Source: Alphaproteobacteria bacterium
GTDB lineage: Bacteria; Pseudomonadota; Alphaproteobacteria; JAJFFI01
NCBI GenBank assembly: GCA_030066595.1
Contig: JASJBI010000009.1
Coordinates: 87,259 to 151,258 of the forward strand
Direction: 5' to 3'
DNA length: 64,000 nt
Below are positions 63,396-64,000 of the stretch, in pieces (position 1 is the stretch's first letter; every line of letters begins with the position of its first letter). A program made the position numbers and the translations under genes. The notes under the pieces were generated by a model. That model searched no databases, was not told where the DNA came from, and was given only the letters and a program-made list of their open reading frames with translations.

Positions 63396-63569
63396 TTGAT
63401 GAGTCCGTGCGCTGGTCCCGGTGGGCGCTACAGGCCCAATGTGCGAGCGCAAAGCTTAACAGCAGTGGTGCGGCTGCGACAGATGGCACCTGTGTTCAGA
63501 TAAGGGCGGTGCAGCCGAGCGCTCGGGAAGCAAGGCTGTGTCGTGCGGCCTGCACCGCGCCAAAGAAAA

Positions 63570-63597
63570 GGCCGGGACCGCGAACGCGATCCCGGCC
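63570..63597 (-). terminator. Terminator of the chemotaxis receptor gene
   Basis: GGCCGGGA and TCCCGGCC pair across a loop that is itself complementary (CGCG-AA-CGCG). On the minus strand the stem is followed by TTTTCTTT (63569-63562). It lies 28 bases after the receptor stop. Read directly from the sequence. Confidence 0.78.
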
Positions 63598-63624
63598 GTG
63601 GCATAGGGCCACAGTGTCTTGCGT

Positions 63625-64000
63625 TTACGCAGCCTTGACCTTTTCCAGGAAGCTGGTGATCTCGTTCTTGAGCGTCTCGGCCTCTTGCGAGAGTTGCCCC
63701 GAGGCGTCCAGCACTTCCTTGGCCGAGGCGCCGGTTTCGTTGGCGGCCTGATTGACGCCCGAGATGTTGGACGACACCTCGCTGGTGCCCTTCGACGCCT
63801 CCTGGACGTTGCGGGCGATCTCCTGGGTGGCCGCGCCCTGCTGCTCGACGGCGGAGGCGATGGCGGTGGCAATCTCGTTGATCTGCTCGATGGTGCCGCC
63901 GATGCCCTTGATGGCGTCGACCGCCTCGCCGGTGACCGACTGCATCGAATTGATCTGGGCGGCGATCTCCTCGGTCGCCTTGGCGGTCTGGTTGGCCAGG
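63625..64000 (-). CDS. Methyl-accepting chemotaxis protein, C-terminal fragment
   Basis: The last 125 codons of a chemotaxis receptor; the rest is beyond the window. The coiled-coil signalling region is plain: INEIATAIASAVEQQGAATQ and EIARNVQEASKGTSEVSSNI, with a regular heptad pattern and Gln/Glu methylation-type sites. It ends AETLKNEITSFLEKVKAA, the usual C-terminal helix of alphaproteobacterial receptors. It would control CheA; the ligand domain is not visible. Confidence 0.93.
   Translation of the reverse strand, partial: LANQTAKATEEIAAQINSMQSVTGEAVDAIKGIGGTIEQINEIATAIASAVEQQGAATQEIARNVQEASKGTSEVSSNISGVNQAANETGASAKEVLDASGQLSQEAETLKNEITSFLEKVKAA

Overview
The window looks like a chromosomal segment of a high-GC alphaproteobacterium, probably of the Rhodospirillales in the broad sense. 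The evidence is gene order (start of a shikimate kinase gene, then xerD to accA; secA, peptidyl-prolyl isomerase, argJ, GNAT, mutT; a long-form dcd), an alphaproteobacterial DUF2336 protein, a malyl-CoA lyase closest by eye to the Rhodobacter type, and TRAP and Liv uptake systems. I saw no rRNA, tRNA, CRISPR array, prophage or intact transposase. Family calls come from reading translations and motifs; no database search was possible.

Layout. 1-17.6 kb is mainly housekeeping: aroK start, an exported repeat protein, xerD, malyl-CoA lyase, accA, a catalase gene broken by an amber codon behind an Irr-like operator, DUF2336, a sugar nucleotidyltransferase, secA, a parvulin-type isomerase, argJ-GNAT-mutT, a DUF4242-adenylate cyclase fusion and hisI. 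17.8-26.3 kb is a MarR-controlled divergon: fumarylacetoacetase, a metallo-beta-lactamase-fold protein, a flavin hydroxylase with a small DUF2783 partner (MhaAB-like), a VOC protein and a TRAP transporter, which suggests uptake and breakdown of an aromatic acid through a homogentisate-like route. 26.8-38.7 kb is mixed accessory DNA: an M48 lipoprotein ended by a MITE-like element, a hisI remnant, an alkaline phosphatase superfamily enzyme, an MFS carrier, a dihaem cytochrome, dagK, a MarR-thioredoxin-fold operon, a deacetylase-like gene and three related small lipoproteins.

39.0-61.0 kb is a large paa-type locus: paaY, a flavodoxin, a PaaC-like protein, an operon paaF-G-H-I-J-K plus a second MhaAB-like pair, then (after an unrelated dcd) a reverse-strand operon of PaaA-like di-iron protein, an unknown 141-residue protein, livKHMGF and a second MBL protein, with divergent paaX and an NAD(P)H-dependent flavoprotein reductase. 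The usual ring epoxidase set PaaABCDE and the ring-opening enzyme PaaZ are absent from the window. The divergent PaaA/PaaC-like pair plus flavodoxin and reductase may be a replacement oxygenase, and this is the best candidate for an undescribed system.

61.1-64 kb holds a DUF123 protein, a thioesterase, a DehI-family dehalogenase homologue, an NTF2-like protein and the C-terminus of a chemotaxis receptor. Two non-autonomous elements, at 27941-28201 and 52902-53168, are both flanked by TA and both supply the last base of a TAG stop codon to the neighbouring gene.
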